From positions 1 through 64,000 of the forward strand of contig JADYYP010000021.1 in the NCBI GenBank assembly GCA_020853575.1: DNA of 64,000 nucleotides, read 5' to 3'. Both the position numbers and the translations under genes were made by a program. The notes under the pieces were generated by a model, which saw only the letters and a program-made list of their open reading frames with translations, was not told where the DNA came from and did no database searches. This document shows positions 61,997 to 64,000 of the stretch, piece by piece. This DNA is from Planctomycetota bacterium (GTDB taxonomy: Bacteria; Planctomycetota; UBA1135; GCA-002686595). The stretch's first letter is position 1. Each line of letters opens with the position of its first letter.

Positions 61997-64000
61997 CTAC
62001 CAGCAGACTTGGCCGTGCACGGCGTTGGTCAGGTTCGTTCCCGAGGGACTGCCTGGGTCGCGGCTCCAGACTTGGCACGCGAAATACTGCCCGGGGATCT
62101 GCAGCAGGGGGTCGGCACCGCTCGCGATGAAGGCGTTGAGATCGAAGCTCAGTTGCCCATCGCAGGGATTGGCGGAACCCGCCGCGCCGGTGTTCTGCAG
62201 GTGCGTGCGCAGACGTGGCGCTGCGATGCACAGTGTCCCGCCATGGAAGGGGACCGCCGCGGCCCCGTGGCCCACGAGCACCAAGCCGTTGACGTCGTCG
62301 AGCAAGCTCGTGGCCGAGACGACGCTGCTGCCCAGACCCGTCGCACTCGGGGGTCCGCTGATCGCAATCGACGGCGTGCACTGTTGCGAGTTGACCATCG
62401 CCGTGCAGAACGTCGAGGGCTGCGGGCAGCCGTCGGTCACGTCGCGCACGCCGATGCGGTAGGCCGCGAACGGAACTTCCGGGTGCAACACCGCGCAGGC
62501 CACGACCGAGCGAGCGCCACCGAGTCCCGCGACGTCGGGCTGGCCCTCCGAACGCGCGGACGACTCGATCGCGAAGCCCGCGGGATCGCGCACGTTTCCG
62601 GCGCTGTCGATGCGCGCCGCGCGCACGTTGCTTTCGATCCACTGGCTCGGACTCGCCGTTCCGCGCTCCTGGTACGCGCAGATCCACTGCGATCCATCCC
62701 ACGCGACGTCGGGGAACGACTGTTCGTTGGTCGGCGAGGGTGCGACTGCGAGCGGTGTGGCATCCAACGCAGCGCCAGCCAGGTCGAAGCGCCGCGCGAG
62801 GACGATGTTCCCGTGGAGCCCCGTCGCGGCCTCGTCCCAGGCGACCAGCAGTCCGCTGCTCGAGCACGCGATGCTGGTGGACTGCACGTCGTGGGCTGGA
62901 CCACCTTCTTGGAAGAACGGCGCGGAGACCGTGCCCGTGGAGCTGACCAGGGCCGCTTGGACGCGGCCGCGGGAGCCCAGCCGGCGCCTCCAGGCCACCG
63001 CGAAGCCGCTCGGTGTGGCGCACGCGGCAACGCGCATGTCGACTCCGGCGTGGACCGACGTCGGCCCGCTCAGGATGGCTCCGTCGCTGCCCCGGATGCG
63101 CCACACGGCCGCTTCACCCACGCGCGCACCGATCACGAGGAACTCGCCATTCGAGCCCGCAACCGCGGTCGACGCGCCAATGCCCGCGGCCGCTTCGCTC
63201 AGGCGGAAGCCCTCCGGATCCAGCAGCGTTCCGTCGAGCGCAATACGCCGTGCGCGGATCGACCCGCTGGGTGCGCCGGACGCCGGAGCTTGGGACCACA
63301 CGGCGAGGTAGGTCGAGCCGTCGAAGGCCAAGGCCGGTTCCCAGATGTCGACCGCGCTCGCGAGCTGCAGCGGTTGCGCGTCGAGCGCGACTCCCTGCGC
63401 GCTTTGCCGCGCGAGCATCAAGCGCACCTCGCCGGAGATTTCGCTGCGATAGAGCACGGCACTGCCGCTGGCGTGAACGGCCAGGGCCGGTGACGTCTGT
63501 GCTGGCGCGCTCGTCGCGGGGAACACATCGCTGCCGGTGTTCGCCGGCGACACGACTCGCGAGCTCACCACTTGGTAGACCAGGTCACCGTTCATGCTCG
63601 GCGTCGCTCGCTGCTCGGTCCAGGCGGCGCACACGCCACCCGTGCTCGCGCCGGCTGCGACCAATGCCGTTCGATCAGGGCCGCCCCACGGCCGAACCGT
63701 GAACCCACTGGGATCGAGGGCGACGCCCGCGGCCGAAATGCGGTATGCGAGTTGGCCGAACAGAGTCACGAACCACTGTGTTCCGTCCCAAGTCACGCTC
63801 TGCGGCGCAACAGGCGCGACCCAGTTGCTCAGAAGCGTGCCGGTTCCCAGGACGGTGCCGCTGGGCGAAACGCGCGCGAAGCGCACGCTGCCGACCCATG
63901 CGAGCGGATCGAAGCTCGACCAGCACAGCAAGACCTCGCTGCCATTCGAGGCCATCAGGGGATCCGAATCGGAGAGGCCCGTGACACCGAGCGAGAGGGG
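61997..64000 (-). CDS. secreted-type repeat protein with type A module (5' end outside window)
   Basis: Partial: the frame stays open to the window edge and reads as protein (GLSDSDPLMASNGSEVLLCW), so the ATG at 63955 is probably internal. At least 667 residues are present. Repeats resemble propeller blades: 'VTWDGTQWFVTLFG', 'LAFDGSTYLAVWSQAP', 'VAWDGSQWICAYQERG', about 60-70 residues apart. The last ~137 residues are the type A module (FCTAMVNSQQC, PFHGGTLCIAAPRLRT, C.GQLSFDLNAFIAS, VWSRDPGSPSGTNLTNAV). Presumably exported; the signal peptide would lie beyond the window. Convergent with the gene at 60065-61735. Confidence 0.82.
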   Translation of the reverse strand, partial: PLSLGVTGLSDSDPLMASNGSEVLLCWSSFDPLAWVGSVRFARVSPSGTVLGTGTLLSNWVAPVAPQSVTWDGTQWFVTLFGQLAYRISAAGVALDPSGFTVRPWGGPDRTALVAAGASTGGVCAAWTEQRATPSMNGDLVYQVVSSRVVSPANTGSDVFPATSAPAQTSPALAVHASGSAVLYRSEISGEVRLMLARQSAQGVALDAQPLQLASAVDIWEPALAFDGSTYLAVWSQAPASGAPSGSIRARRIALDGTLLDPEGFRLSEAAAGIGASTAVAGSNGEFLVIGARVGEAAVWRIRGSDGAILSGPTSVHAGVDMRVAACATPSGFAVAWRRRLGSRGRVQAALVSSTGTVSAPFFQEGGPAHDVQSTSIACSSSGLLVAWDEAATGLHGNIVLARRFDLAGAALDATPLAVAPSPTNEQSFPDVAWDGSQWICAYQERGTASPSQWIESNVRAARIDSAGNVRDPAGFAIESSARSEGQPDVAGLGGARSVVACAVLHPEVPFAAYRIGVRDVTDGCPQPSTFCTAMVNSQQCTPSIAISGPPSATGLGSSVVSATSLLDDVNGLVLVGHGAAAVPFHGGTLCIAAPRLRTHLQNTGAAGSANPCDGQLSFDLNAFIASGADPLLQIPGQYFACQVWSRDPGSPSGTNLTNAVHGQVCW

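Overview
This is a high-GC window with few operons, rich in secreted and membrane proteins. It looks like a chromosome segment of a Planctomycetota bacterium. The evidence is Ser/Thr kinases with a membrane segment and TPR or WD40 tails, each divergent from an ECF sigma gene; an ECF sigma factor fused to a membrane anchor and carboxypeptidase-regulatory-like domains; a DUF1800/DUF1501 pair; and many secreted proteins with 'DCNxNG...DEC' calcium-loop motifs. The shared C-terminal module described below suggests a marine lineage such as Saltatorellus/Engelhardtia/Rohdeia, but that is low-confidence inference. I see no rRNA, tRNA, CRISPR, prophage or insertion sequence.

Layout. 0-14 kb: three paralogous secreted 'DxLDAL/EF-loop' proteins (280-2133, 2422-4227, 11907-13721, minus) with a 73-aa miniature relative. 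They flank a kinase/sigma pair (4379-7991) and two plus-strand secreted beta-propeller-like proteins. 13.8-18.2 kb: the second kinase/sigma pair. 18-24.5 kb: a secreted protein, the sigma-TM fusion and a RiPP-type B12-radical SAM enzyme. 24.6-36.2 kb: secreted repeat proteins (choice-of-anchor B, RCC1, NHL-like), one interrupted by an in-frame TGA, around a TonB-dependent receptor and a CoA-disulfide-reductase-like flavoprotein. 36.4-41.4 kb: plus-strand exported enzymes and lipoproteins (C1 peptidase, HExxH peptidase, glycosidase-like) and a hydroxylase. 41.4-43.5 kb: a BlaI/M56/DUF1579 operon with its operator. 43.6-46.4 kb: a sulfur-relay group (TusA-MetE fusion, DsrE, TusA-like). 46.5-51 kb: a porin, a lipoprotein, a HigBA-type toxin-antitoxin pair and a cyanophycinase-like lipoprotein. 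51.2-64 kb: DUF1800/DUF1501, a methyltransferase, an Fe-S/TPR membrane protein, a beta-helix protein, GH43 and two more secreted repeat proteins, the last cut by the window edge.

The main theme is export. Twelve genes with unrelated N-terminal domains end in one conserved 130-150-residue cysteine-containing module (type A in nine, type B in three). I infer it is a common surface-sorting, attachment or assembly domain. Signalling genes (two ECF/kinase pairs and one membrane-tethered sigma) lie among them, but the sequence does not prove that they control them. Perfect hairpins separate most convergent gene pairs.
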